From contig JAANBB010000089.1 in assembly GCA_014621425.1 (NCBI GenBank), positions 53,615 to 117,614 of the forward strand: DNA of 64,000 nt. Direction: 5' to 3'. Positions 24,646 through 35,377 of this stretch are shown here, piece after piece. Position numbers and translations under genes: made by a program. Below the pieces are notes generated by a model. That model was not told where the DNA came from. It saw only the letters and a program-made list of their open reading frames with translations, and ran no database searches. The number at the start of each line of letters is the position of its first letter. The stretch's first letter is position 1. This stretch comes from Cylindrodendrum hubeiense (lineage: Eukaryota; Ascomycota; Sordariomycetes; Hypocreales; Nectriaceae).

Positions 24646-24955
24646 GAAGCCTACAAGCGTCCATCTACTCTAATTATTCCACCAGCGAATCAACAGAAGG
24701 GAAAGAAAGGATTCGCAATTTTTACAGTCTTTCTCTGTCTAGCCTTGTCTTACGATATATTTTGGGCTCAATAGTCAAGTACAACAACTATAAGTTGAGG
24801 ATGACACATGTTGCATGATGCCAGTATAATTACAAGATTCGAATAAGATACCGATCGTCTCGTGTAGGATATTCACGCCCCGTGACAGGCAAATGCAGTC
24901 GCAAATAACTAGCTTAAATCTCGATTCTTGTTAGAGTTGTGGCTTCATCATCACT
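24646..24955. other. Convergent 3' spacer
   Basis: A 310-bp AT-rich spacer between convergent genes, holding the 3' untranslated regions of both. No gene is seen. Confidence 0.5.
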
Positions 24956-26835
24956 CTATGACACTGTTTGAGCCAGTGATCCTGCCAGGTAATCACGGCA
25001 CCGCTGCAGAGGTTGTATTACCTTCTGGAGCATGTCTTGTCTCCATTTCGAAGGCTGGGAGCTCCGATTTCCTCCCAAACACCACCCAACGGCTTCGGCA
25101 TAATCTGGTCCTGCCTCCTCGTTGACTTGACACTGCCAATTACGAGCCGCCATGACATCAAAAACACCCTTTTCCCTCTCATTCCCCCCAGCTGGCCAGC
25201 TTTGTCTGCATAGTTGTTTCTCGAGAACGGCTCCAAAGCAAAGTTCCAGGAGTAGAATTCCCAGATGATCGAGGGCATCAGTAACACCATCAACTCGCCT
25301 CGTTGATTCTGATGCTATTCCCTCAAGATTGGTTGATAAGTCTCGATTTATGTGGGGTTGATCTAGTATAAAAACACCAGATTTCGTGACATCGCCGAGG
25401 AAAAGAATATCTTTCTTTCTGAAAGGGGTTGGCATCCAAGGAGATTCGAGGAGTTGTAGAAAGGATGAAGCTAGGATGAGAGAGACATTGTATCGCTGCG
25501 TTCTCGTTGGTTGTGGGAGAACACCGCCATCAAGTATTCGATCGAGCGTCAACGACGGGATGGCTTGAGCAGTTTGGCGATTCATAGTATACACATAATA
25601 TCGGCAACTTTCGTCCAAGAGATAACCACAGCATAATCTTTCAGACTTCTCAAGAGCGGCGCAAAGGTTGGATATTGGTTGATGATCACTAAGATCAGTG
25701 GTGATTTCCACACTTGTAAAAGTGGTGGACTGTAGAGGCCTAGTAGATGGTTAAACTTAAGTTATACGCTAACCGATTAGATTCACTAACTTTGCCAACG
25801 AAATGCTAGTTGTGCCAGTTTTCATGCTGCCCTTTGTCAGTGAGGCAGACTTGACTGGAGCGTTTTGGTTACGGCTGGATTGTCGAATCGAACTGTGCTC
25901 CAAAACTGTTTTATTCTGATGTATTGTTGTTGATGCCATATCACCACCCTCAGCGATTTTGGCCCTATGGATCTCCCATTTGGACGAAGTAAAATTCGTA
26001 AATGTGAGTTGGAATTCGGCTTTTTTGTTCGTGCGGTGCTGGAGGAGTAATTTTACTCCGTGTTGCTGACATTGACAATTCCAAACCATGGCCAGTGCTT
26101 TGAAGACGTCGATGGCTTGCATCCAGAAGCTACAAATAGCTGCATCTATAGCAGCACATTGTGTTGCCGTAGTTCTCTGCTGAACCAAGAGTGTGTCTTT
26201 TTCGCTGGAATCCAGCAGTCTCTCGAGCTTGTCATTATAATCTTGGAGCTCAGCAAACAGTCGCTTGCGGGTTGTTTCGCCGTTACTAAATTTTAGCCTG
26301 TAGATTTGAAATGTACGTCCTTCTCTCCCAAATGCAGACTTGAGGCCTGCGGAGTTGGCTTGCGTTTTCTGTAAGATGTTAGAATGGGAGGATGTCAAGA
26401 TCCTGTAGGGATTGTTCGTCTGACCGGAGCTTTCACTTTGGTTTGGACTGCCTGGGAGTCAAACGCAAGTTCCTTATGGATCTCTTTCATGGCGTCATCC
26501 ATCCCTTCAATGTATTGAACATATAATTTGAAGGAGTCTTGAAGGCGTTTCTCCAAAAGGTCGGCAACTAACGGCTCTTTCCAGCTCTCTCCGCCGGGGT
26601 CTGCGAGCAACGCTTCAATCCTATCATCGTCCACCACTAAAGGCAACAAAAGATGCCTCAAATTTCGTTTGAAAACCAGTCGGTGAAATTCTAAGTCGTC
26701 GCGGCACTTCTTATACTGTAGTCGGATATGGCGGAAGAGGCCAAGTCGGGTTGCCACCTCGCGGTATTTCTCGAGGGCGGCAATGGCAAGCGGGAAGGCC
26801 CCCAGAACAAGACCGGCTACTTCAAACCCAGACAT
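24956..26835 (-). CDS. DUF7580 domain protein (pseudokinase-like, NLR-associated type)
   Basis: Exons 26835-26437, 26368-25791 and 25739-24956 give 586 residues. The first donor is uncertain: GTGAAA at 26436 or GTCAGA at 26424, both phase 0. The start is the methionine of MSGFEVAGLVLGAFPLAI, a hallmark shared with the N-termini of fungal STAND and DUF7580 proteins; an upstream in-frame ATG at 26967 was not chosen because it adds unrelated sequence. The middle carries KEGRTFQ-like and RKRLFAEL segments. The C-terminus holds LGILLLELCFG and EEAGPDYAEAVGWCL, the DUF7580 core, which resembles the late subdomains of protein kinases but without catalytic motifs. Family length is usually 550-650, so it looks complete. 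It is divergent from the zinc-finger/SH3 gene. The function is unknown; the family is expanded in fungi together with incompatibility genes. Confidence 0.88.
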
Positions 26836-27111
26836 ACCAAAGGAACCCGACCCAAAGAGATATTGGCAAACCACATTGACTGGAGCGTGACCTCTGTTGA
26901 GGAAAATGAAGACTGGATCTTGGGATGCAAAGATGCTGACATCTATCAGCAGAGCCTTGTCATGCACGCATCCTTGTCCAATCGAAAGTCACCCACGTGA
27001 GCTCAGTGGGCTCATATGAGGGGTATTTCGCTCCTCCAACCTACTATAGATCAATTGCGACCGTCATTTCACGATCAGGCAGCTCCTGTAACGGCAGTCT
27101 TTTAATCAACC
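26836..27111. promoter_or_regulatory. Shared divergent promoter
   Basis: Only 276 bp separate the start codons of the DUF7580 gene (-) and the zinc-finger/SH3 gene (+). Both promoters must lie here or overlap coding sequence, so co-regulation is likely. A CACGTGAGCTC element at about 26994 is palindromic at its core (CACGTG, an E-box). Confidence 0.55.
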
Positions 27112-29700
27112 ATGACAGATTCAGAAGAAATGCTTTGCATCTCGGAGAAGAGTCGTCATGTTAGACGACTCTTCTTGGATCTGTTCTCATCCATGAATAA
27201 GAAGCAACACAATATACACCCGTCACTTGCAGAAATACTTGACGGTCTAGAGAAGTTCACATTGTGGGCTAGCAATTTAGGTGCCATGCAGAGCCCTACA
27301 ACGAAATCATCACTGGATTATCGACTTGCCACAGCACACGACATCCGACACGAAATAGGTTGGCAATTAGACGAAATTACTATAGCACTTGAAGACTGTA
27401 AGTTCCCGTGTACATTCCATGCATTCTTTAATTTCATATTCTCACGCAGACTATTCAGTGGCCAGCATCGTTGAAGGTACCAGCCCAAACCGGGACATGG
27501 CATTCGTGCATGTCGAGTTTGAAGATGACGACGGAGAGGCCCTCGTTTTCGATGGTTTAGGTGGTGAACAAACAATAATGGAATCTTCCGACGAGGCGCA
27601 CATGATTATCGAAGTCATCTCTGAAAGCATTAGTTGCCTTTTTCGAATAGGGATTCTTGTTCGGAAGCCGACTCATCGCGACAGGTTCAAGCAAGTACTC
27701 CAGGCCTCAGATATAGCGTTTCCTGCTTCCTTTGACGTCGATTATGTGAGGCAGAAGCATCCGAAGATCAAAAACAGCCATGTGTTAGGACGCTTGGGCG
27801 TTGCCATTGCGAAACGAAGGCAATTTATCAAGTACTTTCGAGACCACAGGAATCGGTTGAGAGATGAGGACGTTGTAGGGGATGGAGGCCCTCTTGATAC
27901 AGGCACCGAGAAACCACCGAGTAAAGCAACCGCGTTTGTATCCAAAACGGATGAAGAGGCAGAGGACGATGCTATGTCCTTCGTGAGTGCATCAACCACG
28001 ACCGATTCGTTAGCAAATCTCGCACTCCCCGCACTGGCCGATTTGTCCAAGAACGGCCAGGCATTCGAATGCCCCATATGCTTTTCTATCCAGTCCTTCC
28101 GGACTGAAAAGGCCTGGCGGTAAGTACGCCCATATCTTTCTAGTCTATTTTTCTCTCTGATTCACACTAACCATTTCGATTCTAACGCCCCCAGAATCCA
28201 CGCCTTTCGTGATTTAAAAGCCTACACATGCACTATCGGAGATACAGAATGTGATGCTACATTATTCGGAGATCGTAACTCATGGTTCGAACACGAATTG
28301 AAGGATCATAGAGTACAATACATGTGCATTTTATGCCATCACGAACCACTCGAGCCGAACGTAATACGGGCGCATCTTCAAACAGTTCATGGACCCTTTT
28401 CTGATGACCAGGTACAAATTCTTCAGGAAGCGGGCCGAGAGGCATTGACAAAGTTCAAGGCTCAGGATTGCCCGTTTTGTGACGATTGGGAAGATGCCCT
28501 CCGCCTGAGAATCCACCCAGGAATCAACCCAGCAGCCTCAAGGGAGTCCAATCAGGATATCTTTGTCAGTGCGGCTCGGTTCAAGAGACATCTGGCAATG
28601 CATCAAGAACAGCTCGCCATCTTTGCTATTCCGCGAGCAGCTGTGGAAAGTGGTACTCCAGAGTCAGCATCGGATGGCCATCTAGACTTCCATGCCCTGT
28701 CCATGCCCGAAGTTGATGAATCCGGTGCAGGGGGGGCATCATTGCATCTTGATACGTTATCCTCACAGATTGAACCGGAAACCCTGGAGTCTCGTCAGTT
28801 GCTAACCAGTCGCTGGCTGGAGAATTCGACCGTGTTAGCGCAGCAGCTCGACGACCTCGAGACATCTACCGACGACAAGTTAGAGCAGAGACAAGATAAA
28901 TCGCACGACCACATTCCCGATTTCGACAAAGGCTTGTATACAACTACACCTGGGCTTTCTAGTCAATCTATGTATCTCTCTGGCGAGGAATCCCGCGAGT
29001 CAGACCACCCTAAAGACAGCCTCCAGCAGCAAGCTGTTGATCCCACCAAACTCGACTGCTTGCTTCTATACGATTTCTTTCCCCGGTCTTCCAACGACCA
29101 TGAGCTAGAGGTCCGGAAGGGCGATTTGGTTACAGTTCTCAACAAAGGGTCCTTTTCTGGGGGACCTAATGAGTGGTGGTACTGCCAATCTCGTGATGGC
29201 CGTCAAGGCTACCTCCCCTCCGCCTACCTCGACGCCTCGAAACTACCCAAGAGGGTAATGAGACCAAGGTCACCCCCAAGGAAAGCGGCCGCACCACCAT
29301 CATCACCAGCTCCATCATGTTAGTTAACGCCCCGCTACAACCTTGCATGCCACCACCCGAGAATAATCCCCCGTCCACACTCCAGGAAGGAAAGCGCCTC
29401 CAGCAGCAGTCTATTGATCACACCAAGCTTGGCTTCTGTCGTCTTCTCTACAGCTCCCTTCCCCAACCTTCCAACAGCCAGGAGCTCGGCCCCCGTAAGG
29501 GCGGTCTGGTTACAGTTATCAGCAAGGAGGACCTCCCTGGAAGACCCAGTGAGTGGTGGTACTGTCGATCTCATGATGGCCGTCAATACTACCTCCCCTC
29601 CACCTACCTCGAGGTTTTGAAGCGTCCAACTAAGGAGATCAAGAAATCAAGACCGCCCCTAGTTCAGGAGCTGCACCAGTTACATCACCAGGTCCATTGA
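27112..29700 (+). CDS. C2H2 zinc-finger protein with C-terminal SH3 domain(s)
   Basis: Exons 27112-27397, 27450-28119, 28195-29254 and 29386-29700 give 776 residues. If the last intron is retained, the frame stops at 29323 after 694 residues. The N-terminal half is the helical region common in fungal zinc-finger and STAND-associated proteins. A zinc-finger block follows: FECPICFSIQ, YTCTIGDTEC...FEHELKDH, YMCILCHHEP...HLQTVH, and DCPFCDDWED...FKRHLAMHQEQLAIFAIPR. The signature of this family is thus complete. After an acidic linker comes an SH3 domain at about 640-700 (LLYDFFP, ELEVRKGDLV, NEWWYC, GYLPSAYL). A second, degenerate SH3 copy follows in the last exon. The last intron has GTAATG, a TTAAC branch and CACTCCAG signals. 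The protein likely acts as an adaptor or regulator in the nucleus or cytoplasm; its partner is unknown. It shares a promoter with the DUF7580 gene. Confidence 0.8.
29019..29700 (+). repeat. Tandem duplication of an SH3-coding module
   Basis: A segment of about 305 bp from 29019 is repeated 377 bp downstream, from 29396. Both copies encode LQQQ, DxTKL, the EWWYC core and YLPSxYL. The second copy has lost the ALYDF-type motif (LLYSSLP instead of LLYDFFP) and the acidic RT-loop (ELGPRKGGLV instead of ELEVRKGDLV). It has stayed open for 105 codons in a frame shifted by one base from the first copy. Confidence 0.85.
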
Positions 29701-29880
29701 GCAACCCATGGAGGGCAAGAATGAGTATATTATTGAAGTGTCAGACTAATATAAAGCATCATTGCATCACGCATTAGCGGAGTATTCATTCCACGGTTGC
29801 CCCAGCCGACAGCGCGACAGAAAGTAAAACCATGAGCAGGAGAGGAAAATATTTCACTCGATATCCGTTCATATTTTGCA

Positions 29881-31756
29881 TTACAGTTTCGAATCTCTCT
29901 CCTCGATCTTTCGCATTTCCCTCACCTCCTTCCTCAGAATCTTCCCTGATGGGCTACGTGGCACTACTTCAACAAAACGCACCCCGCCCCTCAGTCGCTT
30001 GTAGTCTGATACTCTAGACTGTACATACTCTTCCAAATCTGCCTCTGAAACTTTTCCTTTGGCTTGCGGAGCGAGAACTACGTATGCTCGTGGGACCTCG
30101 GTGCCGTTTTGGGCGATGCCGATTACGGCGGCGTCGACAACGGCCGGATGGGAGGCGATAAGGCCTTCGAGCTCCGCGGGAGCGACTTGCAGGGCTTTGT
30201 ATTTGATTAATTCCTAGTATGGTCAACATGACTGTCGTGGGTTAGGTCTCGTCGGAACTCAAAATACCTTCTTCCTGTCAACGATGAAAAGTTCGGTCCC
30301 CTTCATTTTAAGGATATCGCCTGTGCGAAGCCAGCCATCTGATGTAAATGATTTCTGGTTTGCTTCAGGGTTATTGTGGTACCCTTGAGTAACGATAGGC
30401 CCTTTGATGAATGCCTCGCCCGGTTCACCCGGCTGGACATCCTTTTCATTGTCGTCTACTAGTCTGTTCACTCCTCAGCAGTGGCCACACTGGCTTAACC
30501 TGACAACTTACCTCAGAATCATATTTGGTAGAAGAGACCCTAGACTGCCCATTGTTACTGGCGCACCAGGAGTAACAAGCGTAGCGGCCCCCGTTGTCTC
30601 ACTCAGACCCCATGTTTGCGTTACGGAGGTACTCATCTTCATCTTCATCTTCTTTGTCGCCGCCTCTTGCAACTCTCCCGTCAGCGGGGCCGCGCCACTC
30701 GTTGCAATTCTCATGTGACGGAACTGATCTTTTACAGCCGGGTGCTTTGCAATAGCCATGTAAATCGGTGGGACAGTGAAGAAGCCCGTTATTCGCAGCT
30801 CGCCGCAGTAGCGGAGAAAATCGTCGAATTTGAAGGTTGGCATCCAGAAGACGATGCCGCCCTCGTAGAAGGGGTTGATGAAGTAGCCTTGGACGCCGGC
30901 GATGTGGGCAGTGGGAAGATGTCCCAGGGTTCGATGGTGGTAAGGATTGCCTTTGCGGGCTTCTTCATCGAAGATCGGTCGGCTTATTGCGGCTGGCATC
31001 GTGGCTTCGGCAACTATGTTGGTGTGCGACATAAGCATGCCTAGACGCCGTCAGTCAGAGTATCATAGATGCTTTCCAGAGAGCAAGGTGCCCACCCTTT
31101 GGGAGACCCGTAGTGCCAGATGAGTACAAAATGCAAACTTTGCTCTTCTCCAGCTCTCCCGGGTCTGTAATTGTCCTCCAGTCGAGACTGTGCTTGAAGT
31201 CGCAACCCAATTTCCCATCGACACTCTCAAGCTTTATCTCTGGATAGCTCTCCAACACAAGAACATTCCTCTCGGACAAGCCCGCGGTCTTCGCTGCACC
31301 AACAGCCAACTGCTGCAAATCCCGACTGCATACGACCAATTTCCCAGGTCCGTCGCGTATCTGTCTCGCCAAATCTTTTACTGTGCTTGCGGGTGAGGCA
31401 GCGGAGTAAATGCCATCGGCCGCTACCACGCCGAAGAACAAGGATGCGAGCGCAGACTGGCCGGTCGACACAGTCACCACGACATCCTTGCCGGGGCCGG
31501 TAGCACCAATCCCATAGGAGTTTCGGAAGAAATGTGCAAAATTCTTTGTCAGGGCTCGGACCTGGGATTTGGTGATGTATCGATCGGGGTCTCTCGCTTC
31601 GGCATGGAGTGGGGTGTCTTCTTTGGCGCGACAGTGCTCCGAGTCTAAGAATTGTTAGCAGGATCTTGGGATTGAAGCAGAATGGCGGTTACCGAATAGG
31701 AAGGTAAGAAGGTCCAAACTGGGGATTGCGACCACGTTTTCTTCATTAAAAACCAT
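29881..31756 (-). CDS. Peroxisomal 4-coumarate:CoA-ligase-like acyl-CoA synthetase
   Basis: Five exons, 31756-31693, 31644-31096, 31040-30512, 30463-30268 and 30213-29881, give 556 residues. All junctions keep phase; the second intron has a GTGGGC donor. The protein is an adenylate-forming enzyme that activates a carboxylate with ATP and transfers it to CoA. The ATP-binding P-loop [11 protein letters not shown] is at about 195-205, interrupted by intron 2. [10 protein letters not shown] is the second AMP motif, WLRTGD holds the ribose-binding aspartate, and VDRKKELIKYK the hinge. The C-terminus carries the catalytic lysine in [10 protein letters not shown]. It ends in Ser-Lys-Leu, a canonical type-1 peroxisomal signal, so it probably acts in side-chain shortening of phenylpropanoids, jasmonate-like or fatty acids. 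The exact acid is not deducible. Confidence 0.93.
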
Positions 31757-33103
31757 CGTCGCAGCTGAAGATCTTGATGGTGGTATTAGTGGAACTGTTC
31801 GTGATAACATAGGACAGACATCCACTGTGTTGAGAGAATTGAAATTGGACCCAGGGCCACTCTTTTGAACGCTCAACAGATTACTCAACCACACGTCCCG
31901 TTCTCACCTAAATCAGTCTTTGCAGTGCAATAACATCGACCCATTTGACTTGATACCGAGGCTCGGTCAAGGTGCTTACCCCGCAATATGCTGCTTCCCC
32001 AGATGAAGTAATGATGCGGACAGCCGCACACTAATCCCAACAGAGATAGCAAATCGCGTGGGACTATGTTTTCTTCTTCTACGGATATACCGGGGATATA
32101 AGACTAATACAACCCTATTAGCTCGGCAGAGTCGGTCGGAAACTGGGGGAAATAATTGCGCCTTTGTGAGTTGCTACAGTATGCTGATGACAAAGAAATT
32201 CATGACATTCATATTTATGACTTGGCTAGTGAGCTAGGAGTATTCACACCCCCTGAGTGCCCACATCACTGTCCAGGCCTCCTCGTGTATTCTACCGCCC
32301 CATGGCCTTCATTATTATAGTCAGGCTCACTGTCCCTACTGTCTCTCATGATGACTATTTCTACCGTTCTCTTGATCACTCTCGTAGACCGAATGATGAC
32401 CTTAAGCTCTCTCCCCGTGTTTGCAGAGGAGCTCGGCAAATTGGCATCGCTTAACCCTTTTAATGGAGATGGGATTGTAGAAAGTGTTCGGGAATATGTC
32501 TTTAGTAATGAGAAATTATGGATCATGCTCCAGCAACATGGACAAAGATTAATAACTAACAGCCCTCATTCTCAAGTTATGAGGAATCCGAATACTCTCC
32601 GCTTCGTATCATAAGCTGCGACTGGGATGGTATTGTGGATACTTCGCATGTTCGGAGTCTGGGTGCCTACTTGTTATAATAGAAGCCATCGGATTGCGTA
32701 TCGCATTGCGGGATAACCTTGTGGTGGATAGCAGCAAGTGACACCTCCAGGCGAGATGATTAGGTCGAATGACGTCGAAAAAGTCATCAGCAACAAGCGT
32801 TCCTTCACCACCCTCCCCCTCCCGCCGCCGTCTCTGGCGGAATGAGTCATACCTTGGAAACTCACACGCATTATTGATGAGGGCACGCACTTATATTTGA
32901 AATCAACGTTTGCAGCCATTGTGGTTGGCGAAAGCTTTTCTACACCCTAAACTGAATTATCGACACCTCCCAGATCCTCAACAGTCGTAAATAAACCCTA
33001 ATACTGGCCAACCTTAGCCCTGTCCCTGACACCTAAACCTAACAGACTGAAACTAGAGTGGCTCGTCAGACCCTGACTCCCGCCCTGGCGCTACATCCTC
33101 TCT
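31757..33103. other. Gene-free interval
   Basis: About 1.35 kb between two minus-strand genes. It holds the upstream region of the CoA ligase gene and the 3' flank of the HNH gene. Open frames up to about 90 codons show no domain. Near 32990-33050 are several CCTAA/CTTAG-like words (aaaccctaa, acctaaacctaac). Confidence 0.5.
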
Positions 33104-34391
33104 CTATTTGTTGATTCTCCTCTTGGCCGCATCCTCGCCTTCTTCGTCTTCGTCGTCTTCAAGTCGCCGGAGAAATTCAGGAGCCCTAGCAGCACCCGAC
33201 AATGCTGCTGCGCAGATAAACCCCCATTGAAGCTCGATCATCGATTTGAATTCAAACGCAAACTGGGTATCGCGTCTAACCCTGATAAGGTCTCCTGAAC
33301 AAATGCGATGATTTGTTTCAAGACTGTGAATGCCAACGTGAGCGGTGTGCTGACAATCGGGGCATTCAGCACCACAAGGAGGCGATATATCATCACCATA
33401 GTAGTGAGTAAGGCCATCCAGCAAGCTCTTCTTGGGATCGCGTTGGTCTTCAAGCTTGATCATGCGAGTTCCGTTCGGGTTTGGACTCCGAGGCATCCAG
33501 CGAAACTGGAGTGTGATCTCAGACAGATTGTCGTGGTCTTTGACTGGCGTGGTTCCAACGTACTTGAAGGCAAAATACCCCTTTGACCACCAAGAATGAA
33601 GCAGTGGGCTAAGAGCTATCATATTCCAAGCCTTATCCGAGGACCCGACATCCGCATGAAGACGGTAAAGGCATTGGTTTCCAGGGGAAATCAGGGTGAG
33701 CGCGGTAGCGATTTTAGTGGTCTGCAGGTGTCTGTGGGTAGTATTATTCCAACTGAGTGGAATAATATAGCAAACATGAGGGTTTGGCGCTCCTGTCACC
33801 ACGCACTGCTCATGGTCTTGGTCGTAGCACTTCTCTCTTTCATCCTTGTCGCGATACTTATCGCAGTGGCCGGGGCTGCCTGGATTAGATCGGATTTTGG
33901 GCGCCGACGGCCCGCTAATGGCTCGTTTCTTTCCATTGTTCTGGGGAGTCGTCCAAGAATCGGTAGGGGTCTCCTTAGCCGGCCGTAAGACTAAATTTTA
34001 TTAGCGGTGTGAGCCTGGATAGGTTTGGAAATGTGTACTTACAGAAGTCAAAGATCGGTTCGAGATGGTCAAGATTGAGCCTGAGCACGAAATCATCTCG
34101 AGGGCGCGCCTGGAGAGCCGAGAGCGGCATCATCATCAGAACTGAAATCTGGAGCGAGGTGAAGTGCCACTCGGGGTTTGGGCGCATTTTTCTTTGTTCC
34201 GACAAAATTTTCTCGATCTCGAGGAGGCGTTGTTCGATTTCGTCTCGCGGGACAAGGTCCAGAGGCTCCAGATAATCAGGTCTACCGTCGAGGTATCGGA
34301 TGAGGTTCGTAATCCTAGAAGCACTCTCGGGTTGATTGGAGTGACGCTCCAAGAACTTCGCCACCTTTTCCCGGACCGCTTCGTCGTCCAT
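33104..34391 (-). CDS. Fungal HNH-nuclease-domain protein with substituted histidine
   Basis: Exons 34391-34043 and 33990-33104 flank a 52-bp intron (GTAAGT, GCTAAT branch, TTTAG) and give 411 residues. The N-terminal 116 residues are helical and charged, typical of the fungal family that carries an HNH_2-type domain. The domain starts with CYDQDHEQCVVTG at about 171-183 and continues NPHVCYIIPLSWNN. In the family the segment normally reads VCHIIP, where the histidine is catalytic; here residue 191 is tyrosine. The later part has NMIALSPLLHSWWSKGYFAF, carrying the Asn and His of the second half of the motif, and a C-x2-C pair (CGAECPDC). The tail is acidic (LEDDEDEEGED). Nuclease activity is therefore doubtful. 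Family members are numerous in filamentous fungi and functionally uncharacterised. Confidence 0.85.
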
Positions 34392-35333
34392 GATGTCAGA
34401 GGAGGTGGTGACGGTTGGGATTCTGGAAGTTGCAAAAGGTGAGAGTTAAAAACCCTGTGGGAGGAATTTGGGTTCTTTTGCCAGCTGCCGGCTGCCAGCA
34501 CCTGGGGCGCATGCAGTACATGATTCTGTAGTCCAGTCCGAGTTGGACAAAAAAATTCAACTCTCACTCACTGCCATTGGTCCCAAACAATCCTGGGCCA
34601 GCACTGCCAAGCGACTTGTCAACATGTCAGCACCTTGAATAGACGTCGTGGATTTGTCAGAATGCTCTTGCGAGGAGTGGAAATGTATTGTCAACTACTA
34701 ATCCTAACTACCAATCCTTATTACTAACCCTAACTCCTAATCCTTACTACTAATAATAACCACCCTAACCTCATTTCATAACTTTAGTGTCTTATATCTC
34801 CTGCTTTCCGTTAATTAATTATGATGGAGTTGCTATGGTTTCCTCTGTTAGTGAAGAGGTCGCTTTGGTTCTGGAAAACGGGTACGTGCAGAAATAGTGG
34901 AGTAAAACTGGAAGCCTGCACTGTGATTGGTTCTGAATCCGGTTAGGAGGCGGAAATACTTCATGTCGAGGTGTAGGTAATTCGCTAACTACTCAAACTC
35001 CGCAACTACCGGGCCCCCGTGTAATCCGCATTCCGGAGCGCCACAAGGAGAAGTCGGGGCACTTCCCAATTGGAACAATGACGTGATTTGTCATTTTCAC
35101 AGCGGTGCGAGAGCGTCCTGCAAGGAGGGTTGCTTGCCGATAAGGCTGTGCGTCTGTCCGTGCGGGGAACGCGTGTGCGTGTCTTCGTATTTACGATGTC
35201 ACTGCTCACTGAGCGGACGGAGACTGGATATGTGGGCTTGACCCGATTTCTAAGCCGGCAGAGCGAACCGGCCCATTACCAATCCCGAATGCAGTTCGGC
35301 GCCCGAAGCTATCGGCAGGCATTCCCCTCTTGC
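34392..35333. other. Divergent intergenic region
   Basis: About 0.94 kb between the HNH gene (-) and the GST gene (+). It contains a CTAA/CCTAA-rich tract at 34695-34772 and the GST promoter at its right end. No gene is seen. Confidence 0.5.
34695..34772 (+). repeat. Degenerate CCTAA-rich tract (telomere-like)
   Basis: About 80 bp of words such as ctaatcctaacta, ctaaccctaactcctaat and caccctaacc. They are imperfect relatives of the fungal telomere unit CCCTAA. The array is too degenerate to be a functional telomere and may be an interstitial remnant or simple low-complexity DNA. Confidence 0.5.
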
Positions 35334-35339
35334 TATAAA
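35334..35339 (+). promoter_or_regulatory. TATA box of GST gene
   Basis: TATAAA lies 39 bp upstream of the first ATG and 81 bp upstream of the second. With usual spacing, transcription would start only about 10 nt before the first ATG, favouring use of the second. Confidence 0.6.
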
Positions 35340-35377
35340 GGTTTCTCCGTCCGTCTATCATCGCGACAGCTTCTCCC

